DNA of 64,000 nt from Acinetobacter sp. ANC 4648 (lineage in GTDB: Bacteria > Pseudomonadota > Gammaproteobacteria > Pseudomonadales > Moraxellaceae): the NCBI RefSeq assembly GCF_002135345.1, contig NZ_NEGI01000001.1, positions 248,001-312,000 of the forward strand, in the 5' to 3' direction. A program made the translations under genes and the position numbers. Below the pieces are notes generated by a model. It saw only the letters and a list, made by a program, of their open reading frames with translations, had not been told where the DNA came from and made no database searches. Positions 46,801 to 55,079 of this stretch are shown one piece after another (position 1 is the stretch's first letter; each line of letters opens with the position of its first letter).

Positions 46801-47564
46801 CGTTTTTCAGCATCATCCATAATCTGCCAAAAATCTGCATCAATACTTTGCATTTCAACATAATCATCATGGAAGGTGTGTTGCCATAACCAGCGTTGCC
46901 AACTTTCTAATTCCTGCGCCTGATTTAAATTAAATGCAGAAACTTCAGCATTGGTTTTAAAGAACTGTTGTTCGACATTAAGCTCTTGATTTCGGCCCCA
47001 AATTTGTAACCAGTTTGTTGGACAAGTACAACTTTCACCACACCCCTGAATACAATAACCCCGATAGAGCATGTAGTTACTAAACAACTTGGAAACTTGC
47101 TCAGACACCCAATACAACATACTTTGTTTTTTAAGTTTTTTTTCCAAACCAGCTTCAAGCTGCGAAGCACTGTCATAGATCCGTTGAATAATTGAATGTA
47201 ATGGATGCTGCGTATTTAAAGCTATTTCGTCAGTTTGGATAAAACTTTTTAAGGCTTGATAAATCCGCCACTTCATAATTAAACGAGGAATATTGGCTTT
47301 ACGTACTTTATCTTTATCTTCTAATACCTGTTGATACGCAAACCACTGAAAACCACGAATCCGCTGATGAAATTGACTATTGGCACTAATCCCCTGCTGT
47401 TCGGCAATTTTCTGGGTCAGCCACTCTTCAATCGCAGGCGTCGGGACGATAAAATGCTGTGTTTTCAACACAGAAAATGGATGCTGAGTAGGCTTGGCGA
47501 TCGTTTGTAATACCCCCTGAACCAACACCTCAATACGTTGGCTTTGAATCACATGAATCGCCAT
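43845..47564 (-). CDS. recC: RecBCD subunit RecC (Chi recognition)
   Basis: RecC splits the strands and recognises Chi; its helicase-like domains are catalytically dead in E. coli. The N-terminal sequence IHVIQSQRIEVLV, the FIVPTPAIEEWLTQKIAEQQG segment (split by family spacing), HICHSGLRQLEVLKDQ-like HVCHSGLRQLEVLKD and LNLDGGKFPTRN are RecC marks. At 1239 residues it is somewhat longer than E. coli RecC (1122). It is the first gene of the recC-recB-recD unit. The Chi sequence used by Acinetobacter cannot be read from the protein. Confidence 0.95.
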   Translation of the reverse strand: MAIHVIQSQRIEVLVQGVLQTIAKPTQHPFSVLKTQHFIVPTPAIEEWLTQKIAEQQGISANSQFHQRIRGFQWFAYQQVLEDKDKVRKANIPRLIMKWRIYQALKSFIQTDEIALNTQHPLHSIIQRIYDSASQLEAGLEKKLKKQSMLYWVSEQVSKLFSNYMLYRGYCIQGCGESCTCPTNWLQIWGRNQELNVEQQFFKTNAEVSAFNLNQAQELESWQRWLWQHTFHDDYVEMQSIDADFWQIMDDAEKRQDALKKLPSQLIVFTLLDLPPSQLLFLRRLGQYLDVLILHYNPSQEYWADSVDPNWKKQYDLRVKERFIAKNPKATDQDIEKFFQEFTLNFNAEVRESRHPLLTRFGKQARDHFSILSNLSSGEEGQWVDAFVDQFPQHLLGKLQSDILHLVEPEQRAYVLDPQDTSIQIHVCHSGLRQLEVLKDQLIYWLAQSTPEHPRRPHDILVLVPDLKQIEPLIRSVFPPAPNHEGVFLPIKIAGVTPLDANNAWRAVLGRIELVQGRFTVEDFSDWLSLNATQLRYTLDINNTERMIELLVHAGFKRGLDAEHLQRSLSLGDDDYRFSLKFALDRLALGIAIPEHTVFADTLSYAQVLPSDFELISTLIHIYQDFAQRRNWMIAHELNANTGLSLNVEAWLKLLMQDIGEFEQAGVESLKKVRDIVKKQERMLTLASFYDEQDASILRNINLPLPYLLNEIQNTLESQLDQAVPTGQITFSQLGQIRPLPYKLMIMLNLDGGKFPTRNNHLPFDLMQLLRPHLGDRSRLDDDQGAFLDALLLAQENLWLFYNGFDVSDGEVREPSSVLQELINHLAFITQADQENDSSQHLKADSLSQVDTLISLDGVEVPEQIQQLYQVHSLQPFDPIGFEKSKIIRYQDQWFQVAQQIRQVNEQSKREAWVNVEYQREQDAMVVLNAGQWIQDVTFPARLYLKTLGVENLKAEDIPAQDEPLVLDGLARYAIRDFLQKQELQNVLDSEQLNAELLQDQLPVGKVQHSAWQISLAEQENLKTRLHHYASEVTQTTQRQWRIQPDLIMNLTVPKQTVSDWVSLDASSARAKRRAKVWLEYLLWLSFSNFNDEQSAQLRRIAIFSDRTLISTGVTVTQAKDYLLSWLKVYDYAQTQPLVLPSALLLQPAEKSKALDWNEDEFGQPTLNNFSDILKEWNADSARFLTAFSVEDNEATKYHRDWQFILQEQDATALLKHACDTFAYDLYQPIYQHQYAVEE

Positions 47565-47751
47565 ATTCCCTCAACTTTTTTAACAACTTATGCTTTGTGA
47601 TAATGCACAAAACTTCAACATTCGCTACTATACATCTTAATCTGACTGTGTCATTTTTACAGTACTGTTTCGCTAAAAACTTTTGAAAAATCCAAGCTTA
47701 AAAATGCTTCTCTAGAAATATTATAATCAGCTTGTAGATAGGTAATCCTTT

Positions 47752-48264
47752 ATGAAAATAGATAAAATCCCAGACTCGATTGATCCCAATTTAAGCTTAG
47801 AGCAAGTTCAAGCAGAATGTTTAGAGCTAGTTAAAAAACGGGCTTATGTCTCTGCGGGTGCTGCGGTGGTTCCTGTACCTTTTTTTGATGTCGTGATTGA
47901 TGTTGGCATGTTATCGTGTTTGATTCCTGAAATTAATGCACGTTTTGGCTTAGCACCTGATCAGATCAGCGTTTATGATCCAGAAACAAAAAAAATTCAT
48001 TGGAATGAATTACGTAAGCGTGGTTTTGAATTTTCAGGTTTAGTCCTTGCTCGAACTGCGGTTAAATCCTCGTTAAATAATATCGCCACAAAAGTAATTA
48101 CCAAGCAAGTTGTTAAATTTATTCCTCTTGGGGGTTCGATCATTGCAGCCAGTTTAGGCTATATTGTGATGAAAAAAGTCGCTGAAGCCCATGTAGAAGA
48201 ATGCTACAAACTGGCGAAAAACATTCAACAGAAGCAAAAGAATCAAACGATCAACTATTCCTAA
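47752..48264 (+). CDS. DUF697-like hydrophobic protein
   Basis: A 170-residue protein whose two hydrophobic segments, VSAGAAVVPVPFFDVVIDVG (about 33-52) and VVKFIPLGGSIIAASLGYIV (about 122-141), resemble the DUF697 (YcjF-type) pattern of glycine/proline-rich membrane-inserting hairpins that often accompany GTPases. No GTPase gene is adjacent. AGGTAATCCTTT gives a plausible ribosome site. It ends with a lysine/glutamine-rich tail. A terminator follows directly. The family link is from pattern only; the function is unknown. Confidence 0.65.
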   Translation: MKIDKIPDSIDPNLSLEQVQAECLELVKKRAYVSAGAAVVPVPFFDVVIDVGMLSCLIPEINARFGLAPDQISVYDPETKKIHWNELRKRGFEFSGLVLARTAVKSSLNNIATKVITKQVVKFIPLGGSIIAASLGYIVMKKVAEAHVEECYKLAKNIQQKQKNQTINYS

Positions 48265-48268
48265 GAAA

Positions 48269-48299
48269 TAAAAAGCGGATTTAAAATCCGCTTTTTATT
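48269..48299 (+). terminator. Terminator of the DUF697-like gene
   Basis: AAAAAGCGGATT pairs with AATCCGCTTTTT around TAA, followed by ATTT. It is symmetric and could also serve pap, which converges from the other side. Confidence 0.88.
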
Positions 48300-48329
48300 T
48301 AAAAGTTACTTCAGCCCATCTAAAAATAA

Positions 48330-49748
48330 TCAATCAACTTTTAATTGTTTTAAAATTGATTGTAATACTTGAATCCGTGCTGAATATTTATCATTGCTTG
48401 CAATCACATACCACGGTGCATATTCAGTATTAGTACGTACCAACATATCCGCAGCCGCATTTAAATAATCATCCCAACGCTCACGATTACGCCAATCATC
48501 AGCAGTAATCTTAAATCGTTTATGCGGTACTGCTTCACGTGCCTTAAAACGAATCTCCTGTTCATCTTTAGAGATCGCAAGCCAGAACTTAATTAAAACA
48601 GTCTGATTATCGGTTAAATCTTTTTCAAAACGATTTATTTCCTCATAAGCACGTTGCCACTCTACCTGTTTGGCAAAACCTTCTACGCGCTCTACCAAAA
48701 CGCGTCCATACCATGTCCGATCAAAGATCGTAATTTCATGTGTCTCAGTTAATTTGGTCCAAAAACGCCACATATAAGGCCGTCGTAATTCAAATTTTTC
48801 AGGTGCGGCAATGGTATGAATTTCATATTCCCGTGGATCAAGTTTTTTCACAATTCGTTTAATTGCTCCTCCTTTACCCGCGGCATCCATTCCTTCAAAA
48901 GTAATAATTACATTACGGCTATCGGTTCTCAAAGCATCGGAAACTTTTTGGGTCAGCTTTTTCAATTCAGCTTTGTATGCTATTGCATCCATTATATCTG
49001 TGGATGGATTTAGTAAGCTTTCAGGTACAACTGCTTGCTTCCATTTAGTACGCACGGTGGTTTTATGTTTGGGTAAATTTTTTAAGGCATGCAGAATATA
49101 TTGGGCAAATTGTTGATCTCGCAAAACCTCATTTTCACCCTCGATCACTAACCAATCATCGGTAAATTTTTGACGCAATTTTTGCACAGTATCGTATTGT
49201 TTTTTATTTCGCCAATCTAAACCATGTAATTTATGCCATCTTTGTTCAGAAACATCCATATTATCCAAACGTTTTTGCAAAGCTTTCCACGGCAAGTCAA
49301 ACCATACTTTAATGACATCAACATGGTTATTTTTTAAATCCTGCTCAAAAGCACGCATGCTTTCAATATAACTTTCAAACATAGTTTCATCTAAGGGTTT
49401 AGAAACATGCATTGCTGTGGTTAATAAATCACTATACCAGTTGCCAAACATCACCTGTATTTGGCCTTCAGCAGGAATAAATCGAGTATATGGCTGCCAA
49501 AAAGTCTGCTTTTCGGTGAATAATCGTGGGGTATCGGCTTTAACGCGCAAATACCGTGGATCTACCCATTCACGGAGTTGCTTTACGGCTTCACCTTTAC
49601 CCGCCAGCTCAATCCCACTGACCAAAATAACCAAACTTTTCGCATTATTTCGGTCACGAGTATTTTTTAACGTGTATTGCGCTTCAATTAAATCAAGCGA
49701 AAGTTGATCTTCATCTTGTACAGAAAGTTGTAATTGTTGTTCAAGCAT
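48330..49748 (-). CDS. pap: Polyphosphate:AMP phosphotransferase (two-domain PPK2)
   Basis: Pap uses polyphosphate to turn AMP into ADP; the enzyme was characterised from Acinetobacter johnsonii. The 472 residues consist of two fused PPK2 domains, each with a P-loop: SGIELAGKGEAV (about 44-55) and EGMDAAGKGGAI (about 285-296). The second domain has the complete lid and Walker B marks (IFDRTWYGRVLVERVEG, WLAISKDEQ), so it is probably the catalytic one, as in class II PPK2 enzymes. It is divergent from the FFLEELY-motif gene across a hairpin-rich 195-base gap. Confidence 0.92.
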   Translation of the reverse strand: MLEQQLQLSVQDEDQLSLDLIEAQYTLKNTRDRNNAKSLVILVSGIELAGKGEAVKQLREWVDPRYLRVKADTPRLFTEKQTFWQPYTRFIPAEGQIQVMFGNWYSDLLTTAMHVSKPLDETMFESYIESMRAFEQDLKNNHVDVIKVWFDLPWKALQKRLDNMDVSEQRWHKLHGLDWRNKKQYDTVQKLRQKFTDDWLVIEGENEVLRDQQFAQYILHALKNLPKHKTTVRTKWKQAVVPESLLNPSTDIMDAIAYKAELKKLTQKVSDALRTDSRNVIITFEGMDAAGKGGAIKRIVKKLDPREYEIHTIAAPEKFELRRPYMWRFWTKLTETHEITIFDRTWYGRVLVERVEGFAKQVEWQRAYEEINRFEKDLTDNQTVLIKFWLAISKDEQEIRFKAREAVPHKRFKITADDWRNRERWDDYLNAAADMLVRTNTEYAPWYVIASNDKYSARIQVLQSILKQLKVD

Positions 49749-49799
49749 AGCATGCGCACTTCTTATCTATTTTAATTTCAGTATAGCGATTCCATTTGT

Positions 49800-49855
49800 T
49801 TCATCTATAACTTTTCTGTTATAGATGAAGGTCATAAAAGAGTAAAAACTGACCT
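49800..49855. promoter_or_regulatory. Two inverted repeats in the pap / FFLEELY intergenic region
   Basis: First, TTCATCTATAAC (49800-49811) pairs perfectly with GTTATAGATGAA (49818-49829), a 12-bp stem with a TTTTCT loop. Right after it AGGTCA (49829-49834) is repeated inverted as TGACCT about 15 bases later. They lie midway between divergent starts, a position typical for operators or leader hairpins. Confidence 0.5.
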
Positions 49856-49943
49856 CAATGGATGATTCTTTTTATTCTATTGTCATAGAGATCCACGTAA
49901 ACTCCCCGTATGCTTTTTTAAAATTTAAAATTAGAGTTTTTAT

Positions 49944-50651
49944 ATGTCTAAGCTGGCTGCACTAGATCAACTTTTAGAACAATACAATGCATTGAGTTAC
50001 CATCAAGATCCTATTCTAAAAAAACGGCTGCATGATGCTCAAGCTTGGTTAAAAGAGCGCATCCAAGAAACACACCAAGAACTCTTTCAAACACCTGAAA
50101 ATCAATTGATGGCAAAATACTTTATTAACCGTTTATACGGTGGCCCTGAATTTGATGATCTTGCACAACAAATTGAACGCTTACTCAAATATGCGCATAA
50201 AGCAGAAAAAATACTGCCTGAAAATGCGATTAAAACGGGCATGAAATCGGTTGGATTAGCAGTATTGGCCATGCAGTTAGATGAACAAGTTGCGGCACAG
50301 CTATTACAAGATTATCCCGCAGAGCAAACCATTAATGATGAAATGATGCGCTTAACCTTGATTAAACTCAATCAGGAACACGCACGTTATCAACAGTTGG
50401 ATATGTTAGATGAACTGGGTGCTGCACTAGATAAATATATGCGTTCATTTATTATGCATACTGCTTTTAAAATGTGTAAGGGAACTGCGAATAAATATCA
50501 CTTTGAATTAATGTATGACTTTATTGGTGAAGGTTTTATTGCAATGAAACCGATGAAATCTGCCACTGCATTTATTCACAGTTTTACGACATGTGAACGC
50601 CAAATTATTGAAAATGTACATGCAGGTAAACCCAATCCTTTTAGAATATGA
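49944..50651 (+). CDS. FFLEELY-motif family protein
   Basis: A 235-residue, all-helical, soluble protein. The segment AKYFINRLYGGPEFDD (about 57-72) corresponds to the FFLEELYG signature of a proteobacterial family of unknown function, and the following AEKILPENAIKTGMKSVGLAVLAMQLD fits too. ATG 49944 is preceded by AGAGTTTTT (weak site). No catalytic residues can be named. It lies upstream of ubiE but with a gap of about 150 bases, so co-transcription is uncertain. Confidence 0.75.
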   Translation: MSKLAALDQLLEQYNALSYHQDPILKKRLHDAQAWLKERIQETHQELFQTPENQLMAKYFINRLYGGPEFDDLAQQIERLLKYAHKAEKILPENAIKTGMKSVGLAVLAMQLDEQVAAQLLQDYPAEQTINDEMMRLTLIKLNQEHARYQQLDMLDELGAALDKYMRSFIMHTAFKMCKGTANKYHFELMYDFIGEGFIAMKPMKSATAFIHSFTTCERQIIENVHAGKPNPFRI

Positions 50652-50804
50652 TAAGGTTTAGGCCAACGATATGCTGAATTAATCAAAATATTTTCTGTAT
50701 ATTATTCATAACAATTGCATGATCAACGCTGTAAAAAGCGTAAGAATCTGTCATCATGCGATCCACTACAAGATTTCTTATTTTTGTGTTCAGGAGTGAC
50801 TCGA

Positions 50805-51749
50805 ATGTCTAACGAAAATCAAAAGCCTAACGCTCAAACTGAGTCGGCACAAAACACAGACAACGTGAGTCCATTTTTAACTGAGCCATTACCGCAAGGT
50901 ACGCCGCAAGGTCAGCAACAATCTTTACAACAACAATTAACCGATACCCCTGTGTCTGGAACAGTACCCAAATATAACCTACCCCGCGGTGCCAACACGG
51001 GTAATGTCGGTGCAACCACACACTTTGGTTACCAAACTGTCAGCAGCGAAGATAAAGCTCAAAAAGTCGCTGAAGTCTTTCATTCTGTTGCAAGTAAATA
51101 TGACATTATGAATGACCTCATGTCCTTCGGTATTCATCGCATTTGGAAACGTTTTGCAATTAATATGTCAGGTGTCCGTCGTGGTCAACACGTGCTTGAT
51201 ATTGCTGGCGGTACAGGTGACTTAGCTAAAGTCTTTAGCCGTGAAGTCGGCCCAACAGGACATGTAGTTTTATCTGATATTAACGAATCGATGCTCAATG
51301 TCGGACGTGACCGTTTAATTGATGCAGGTTGTACCAATGTTGATTTTGTCCTTGCCAATGCTGAAACTTTAGAACCCTTTGCAGACAATAGCTTTGATCT
51401 TTTGACCATTAGTTTTGGCCTACGAAATGTCACCGATAAAGATGCAGCACTGGCTGCAATGTACCGCGTGCTTAAGCCAGGGGGTCGTTTACTCATTTTA
51501 GAATTCTCTAAACCTGTATTTGAACCATTCTCTAAACTTTATGATCTTTATTCTTTTACCGCTTTACCAATTATGGGTAAATTGATTGCGAATGATGCTG
51601 AAAGTTATAAATATTTAGCTGAATCAATTCGTATGCACCCAGACCAACGTACCCTAAAAGGGATGATGGAAAATGCGGGCTTCCAAAACTGTGACTATCA
51701 TAATTTAACGGGTGGTATTGTTGCAGTACATCGTGGTTTTAAACTCTAA
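50805..51749 (+). CDS. ubiE: Demethylmenaquinone/ubiquinone methyltransferase UbiE
   Basis: UbiE is the C-methyltransferase of ubiquinone synthesis. ATG 50805 is the start because AGGAGTGA lies just upstream; the frame itself is open further up. The enzyme core begins at THFGYQTV (about residue 68), equal to the N-terminus of E. coli UbiE, and includes [12 protein letters not shown] (SAM motif I), [10 protein letters not shown] and [14 protein letters not shown]. Before it lies a 60-residue extension rich in Gln, Asn, Pro and Thr. It is the first gene of ubiE-ubiJ-ubiB. Confidence 0.95.
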   Translation: MSNENQKPNAQTESAQNTDNVSPFLTEPLPQGTPQGQQQSLQQQLTDTPVSGTVPKYNLPRGANTGNVGATTHFGYQTVSSEDKAQKVAEVFHSVASKYDIMNDLMSFGIHRIWKRFAINMSGVRRGQHVLDIAGGTGDLAKVFSREVGPTGHVVLSDINESMLNVGRDRLIDAGCTNVDFVLANAETLEPFADNSFDLLTISFGLRNVTDKDAALAAMYRVLKPGGRLLILEFSKPVFEPFSKLYDLYSFTALPIMGKLIANDAESYKYLAESIRMHPDQRTLKGMMENAGFQNCDYHNLTGGIVAVHRGFKL

Positions 51750-51773
51750 GATTTCAGGCAAAAGGGTTTAGCT

Positions 51774-52436
51774 ATGTGGTCGATTCTGGCACTTGGTGCG
51801 ATTGAACGATTAATTAACCAAGGTATCAACTTGGATGCGATTACCCGCATCCAACTGAATAATCTACAAGGCAAAATGTTGCGGGTAGTGATCGACTCAC
51901 CGCAGCTCTCTGTCGATGTTTTTTTTGATCATAATAAAGTGCGCTTAGAACCGACGGTCACAGGTCACAGTGATGTTTCTTCTGTTTTCGAACAACGCCC
52001 TTTCGATCAACAGCATACGTTTACAGCTGCGACGGCAACATTGCACGTAGAAACACTGGTTGCATTAATTAAACTTTTTCTAGCAAATGAGATTGGCAAT
52101 ATTCCACTGCAAGGTGACTATCACCTATTGCAAGATATTCAACGGATTATCCAACAAACTGAACCTGATTTAGCCTCTAAGCTAAGCCCTTGGATCAGTC
52201 CTGCGTTAGCGCATGAAATTGCGAAGATTCAACTCGCACCGAAATACATCAGCCGTTCATTACAAAGTCATTGGTTTTTCGCAGAAGATTTTCTAAAAGA
52301 AGACAGTGGCCTATTTGCCCCACGTTGGCAAATGGATGATTTAAGTCAGGCGACCAGACAACTCAATCAAAATTTAGATCGTCTTGAAGCTAAAATCCAA
52401 CAACTTCAAACTCAAATTCACTCGACCCCAGACTAG
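51774..52436 (+). CDS. ubiJ: Ubiquinone biosynthesis accessory factor UbiJ (SCP2 domain)
   Basis: UbiJ holds ubiquinone precursors for the Ubi complex through its SCP2 lipid-binding domain. The 220 residues start with an aliphatic helix (MWSILALGAIERLINQG) and an SCP2-like part to about residue 110, and end in a predicted coiled coil (QLNQNLDRLEAKIQQLQTQ). Low similarity between orthologues is usual; the position between ubiE and ubiB is decisive. It begins 24 bases after ubiE and ends 11 bases before ubiB. Confidence 0.9.
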   Translation: MWSILALGAIERLINQGINLDAITRIQLNNLQGKMLRVVIDSPQLSVDVFFDHNKVRLEPTVTGHSDVSSVFEQRPFDQQHTFTAATATLHVETLVALIKLFLANEIGNIPLQGDYHLLQDIQRIIQQTEPDLASKLSPWISPALAHEIAKIQLAPKYISRSLQSHWFFAEDFLKEDSGLFAPRWQMDDLSQATRQLNQNLDRLEAKIQQLQTQIHSTPD

Positions 52437-52447
52437 GTATTTGCAAT

Positions 52448-54067
52448 ATGATTCCGCACATTAACCGTTTACTCGAACTTTGGCGCATTGCCGCGCACTA
52501 TAGACTCGACACACTGGTTCCTGCGGAAGAATTACCAGAAAAGGCACGGCATACTCTAGCCTTAATCAGACTTCACCCTGCTGCATGGTCAAGTAAAGAG
52601 CGTAAAAATCCTTTAAAGCTAAAACAAGCTTTGGAAGATATGGGGCCGCTTGCGATTAAACTCGGGCAATTATTGTCTACGCGTCGCGATTTAATGCCAC
52701 CTGAACTTTTACAACAACTGGTGTTATTACAAGACAAGGTCAAACCATTTGATTCTAATGTTGCTAAAGTTCGTATTCAGCAAGCTTTAAAAGCAGATGT
52801 ATCGACCTTATTTTCTCGTTTTGATGAACAACCACTGGCTGCAGCATCCATTGCACAAGTACATACTGCTGCCTTACATGATGGCCGTGAAGTCGTGGTT
52901 AAAGTTACTCGCCCAGATATTCGCAAACAAATTTTACAAGATTTTGAAATTTTAACTTGGCTCGGTACTAATCTTGAAAAACGCTTAGAAGCAGCACGTG
53001 CCTTTCATCTTTCTGAAATTATTCAAGACTACCGTCAAGTTATTTTAAATGAATTAGATTTAAGCTTAGAAGCGGATAATACCCGCCGTATGCGCCATTA
53101 TTTTACTGGCTCAAGCATGATGTATGTGCCTGATGTCTATATGGACAGTACTGATGTCATGGTCGCTGAGCGTATTACTGGCGTGCCTATTTCAGATATT
53201 GCGACTTTTGACAAACTCGGTATGGATCGTGCACAACTTGCAGAAAGAGGATTAACCATCTTCTTTACTCAAGTATTTCGTGACAATTTTTTCCATGCCG
53301 ATATGCATCCAGGTAATGTTTTTGTTGAAACCATTAATCCAAGTAACCCTCGTTTTATCGCACTTGATTGTGCCATCATGGGTGAATTGTCTAAACATGA
53401 CCAAATGACTGTTGCCCGCATGCTCCTTGCGGTCATGAACAGCGACTTCATGCAATTAATTCTAGTTGTGCATCAAGCAGGATGGATTCCACCCGGAACA
53501 GATCAAGATGCTTTAGCTCGTGAGATGCGCCGTACAGTCGGGCCAATGGTTTCAAAACCGATGCATGAATTGGACTTCGCTGGTATTCTGCTTCAAGTAA
53601 TGGATATTGCACGTCGGTTTCATTTAGAAATTCCGCCACAATTAATGTTACTGCTCAAAACGTTAGTCCATGTCGAAGGTTTAGGCACAGATCTTTATCC
53701 TGAGCTCGATATTTGGAAATTGGCAAAACCCATTCTGACTGAATGGATCAAAGCACAAATGAATCCGCAAAAGAATTTAAAAGAATTGGGACAAAAAATT
53801 CCTGATTTACTTTTAGGTGCTCAGGATTTTCCAACCTTAATCATCGACAGTTTAAATGGTTTAAAAAATCAATCTGCTTGGCATGCAAAGCAACTACATG
53901 AACTGCAAATGATGCGTTTAGAGGTTGAGCAGCAACAAAAACGTAGTTGGCTTTTCGGCAGTAGCATGGCCATCTTCTTATCCATTGCGATTATTGCACC
54001 GTGGTATATTTCTATTATTCTGATGATATTGGTGAGTTTTTTAGCAGTCTGGCGCATCGCCAAATAA
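52448..54067 (+). CDS. ubiB: Ubiquinone biosynthesis kinase-like protein UbiB
   Basis: UbiB is the ABC1-family ATPase needed for ubiquinone synthesis. The marks are IKLGQLLSTRRD (KxGQ motif, about 73-84), AAASIAQVHTA (about 132-142), VVVKVTRP, HADMHPGNVF (about 281-290) and LDCAIMGEL (about 303-311). Two C-terminal membrane helices (about 500-537) anchor it, unlike the soluble ABC1 paralogue encoded at 7.4 kb. The 539 residues are normal. A terminator follows. Confidence 0.95.
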   Translation: MIPHINRLLELWRIAAHYRLDTLVPAEELPEKARHTLALIRLHPAAWSSKERKNPLKLKQALEDMGPLAIKLGQLLSTRRDLMPPELLQQLVLLQDKVKPFDSNVAKVRIQQALKADVSTLFSRFDEQPLAAASIAQVHTAALHDGREVVVKVTRPDIRKQILQDFEILTWLGTNLEKRLEAARAFHLSEIIQDYRQVILNELDLSLEADNTRRMRHYFTGSSMMYVPDVYMDSTDVMVAERITGVPISDIATFDKLGMDRAQLAERGLTIFFTQVFRDNFFHADMHPGNVFVETINPSNPRFIALDCAIMGELSKHDQMTVARMLLAVMNSDFMQLILVVHQAGWIPPGTDQDALAREMRRTVGPMVSKPMHELDFAGILLQVMDIARRFHLEIPPQLMLLLKTLVHVEGLGTDLYPELDIWKLAKPILTEWIKAQMNPQKNLKELGQKIPDLLLGAQDFPTLIIDSLNGLKNQSAWHAKQLHELQMMRLEVEQQQKRSWLFGSSMAIFLSIAIIAPWYISIILMILVSFLAVWRIAK

Positions 54068-54080
54068 TTTTATTGTCTAA

Positions 54081-54117
54081 TTAAAAAAGCCAATTGAGAA
54101 ATAATTGGCTTTTTTAA
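54081..54117 (+). terminator. Terminator of ubiE-ubiJ-ubiB
   Basis: TTAAAAAAGCCAATT pairs with AATTGGCTTTTTTAA around a 7-base loop, 14 bases after the ubiB stop. Confidence 0.9.
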
Positions 54118-54233
54118 TGTTGGAATCAACGAAAGATTATTCACACAAAAAGCCATCGATCGCCTAAACTATAATCTTACGGTGTTATCCGTTTAAACAA
54201 CAATTTTGATCAACAATTTTTGGTGAAATCCTC

Positions 54234-55016
54234 ATGAACAATGCGCAATGGCTCGATGAAGTAAAATTTAACGAACAAGGACTTATTCCTGCTATTGCAC
54301 AACATCATCAAACTGGACGTGTGTTGATGGTGGCATGGATGAACCGTGAAGCTTTAGCTTTAACTGCCGAAAAAAATCAAGCCGTGTATTTTTCACGTTC
54401 ACGTCAAAAACTGTGGCACAAAGGCGAAGAATCTGGGCATTTTCAAACCGTACATGAAATCCGTTTAGATTGTGATGCGGATGTGATTGTATTACAAATT
54501 GAACAACACGGCGGTATTGCTTGCCACACTGGTCGTGAATCTTGTTTCTATCGCAAACTCACGCCAAATGGTTGGGAAATCGTCGACACACAACTCAAAG
54601 ACCCAAACCTAATCTATGGCGAAAAATCTGTAAATCCACATACCCTTGCGATGAATGCTTCCAATGTACAATCAGAACAAGTTGAAGTTCTGAGCTACTT
54701 AGGGCAAATGATGGCAGAGCGTAAAGCTGCCGATCCAGATTCTTCTTATGTGGCAAAGCTTTACCATAAAGGGCTTAATAAAATTTTAGAAAAAATTGGT
54801 GAAGAAAGTTTTGAAATGGTGATTGCGGCAAAAGATTTTAAAGTGACTGGCTATGAAGATCATAAAAATGATTTGATCTATGAGGTCGCTGACCTGTGGT
54901 TCCATACCATTGTAATGTTGGGTTATTTTGATCTCGATATTCAACTGGTTTTAAATGAACTCGCACGTCGCCAAGGGTTATCCGGTTTAGTTGAAAAAGC
55001 CCAGCGTAGTCATTAA
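54234..55016 (+). CDS. hisIE: Bifunctional phosphoribosyl-AMP cyclohydrolase / phosphoribosyl-ATP pyrophosphatase
   Basis: Catalyses the second and third steps of histidine synthesis. The HisI part (about 1-125) has [23 protein letters not shown], the metal-binding [17 protein letters not shown] and the cysteines of [11 protein letters not shown]. The HisE part (about 155-250) has [20 protein letters not shown] and [12 protein letters not shown]. Fusion of the two is common, but genomes differ in this. The ATG is preceded by a weak AAATCCTC region. No other his gene is adjacent. Confidence 0.95.
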   Translation: MNNAQWLDEVKFNEQGLIPAIAQHHQTGRVLMVAWMNREALALTAEKNQAVYFSRSRQKLWHKGEESGHFQTVHEIRLDCDADVIVLQIEQHGGIACHTGRESCFYRKLTPNGWEIVDTQLKDPNLIYGEKSVNPHTLAMNASNVQSEQVEVLSYLGQMMAERKAADPDSSYVAKLYHKGLNKILEKIGEESFEMVIAAKDFKVTGYEDHKNDLIYEVADLWFHTIVMLGYFDLDIQLVLNELARRQGLSGLVEKAQRSH

Positions 55017-55032
55017 GCTTTAGCTTCCAAAT

Positions 55033-55064
55033 AAAAAAGCCTCTAATCGATTAGAGGCTTTTTT
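55033..55064. terminator. Bidirectional terminator between hisIE and phoX
   Basis: A perfect 32-base palindrome: 16 bases (55033-55048) are exactly complementary to 55049-55064, with six A at one end and six T at the other. It can stop both converging transcripts. Confidence 0.9.
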
Positions 55065-55079
55065 ATTTGCATCATGTCG

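Noticed and set aside
49860..49910. Pho box before pap
   Set aside because: Only a single TTGTCATAGAG-like half-site is visible, without the in-phase second repeat that is clear before phoX.
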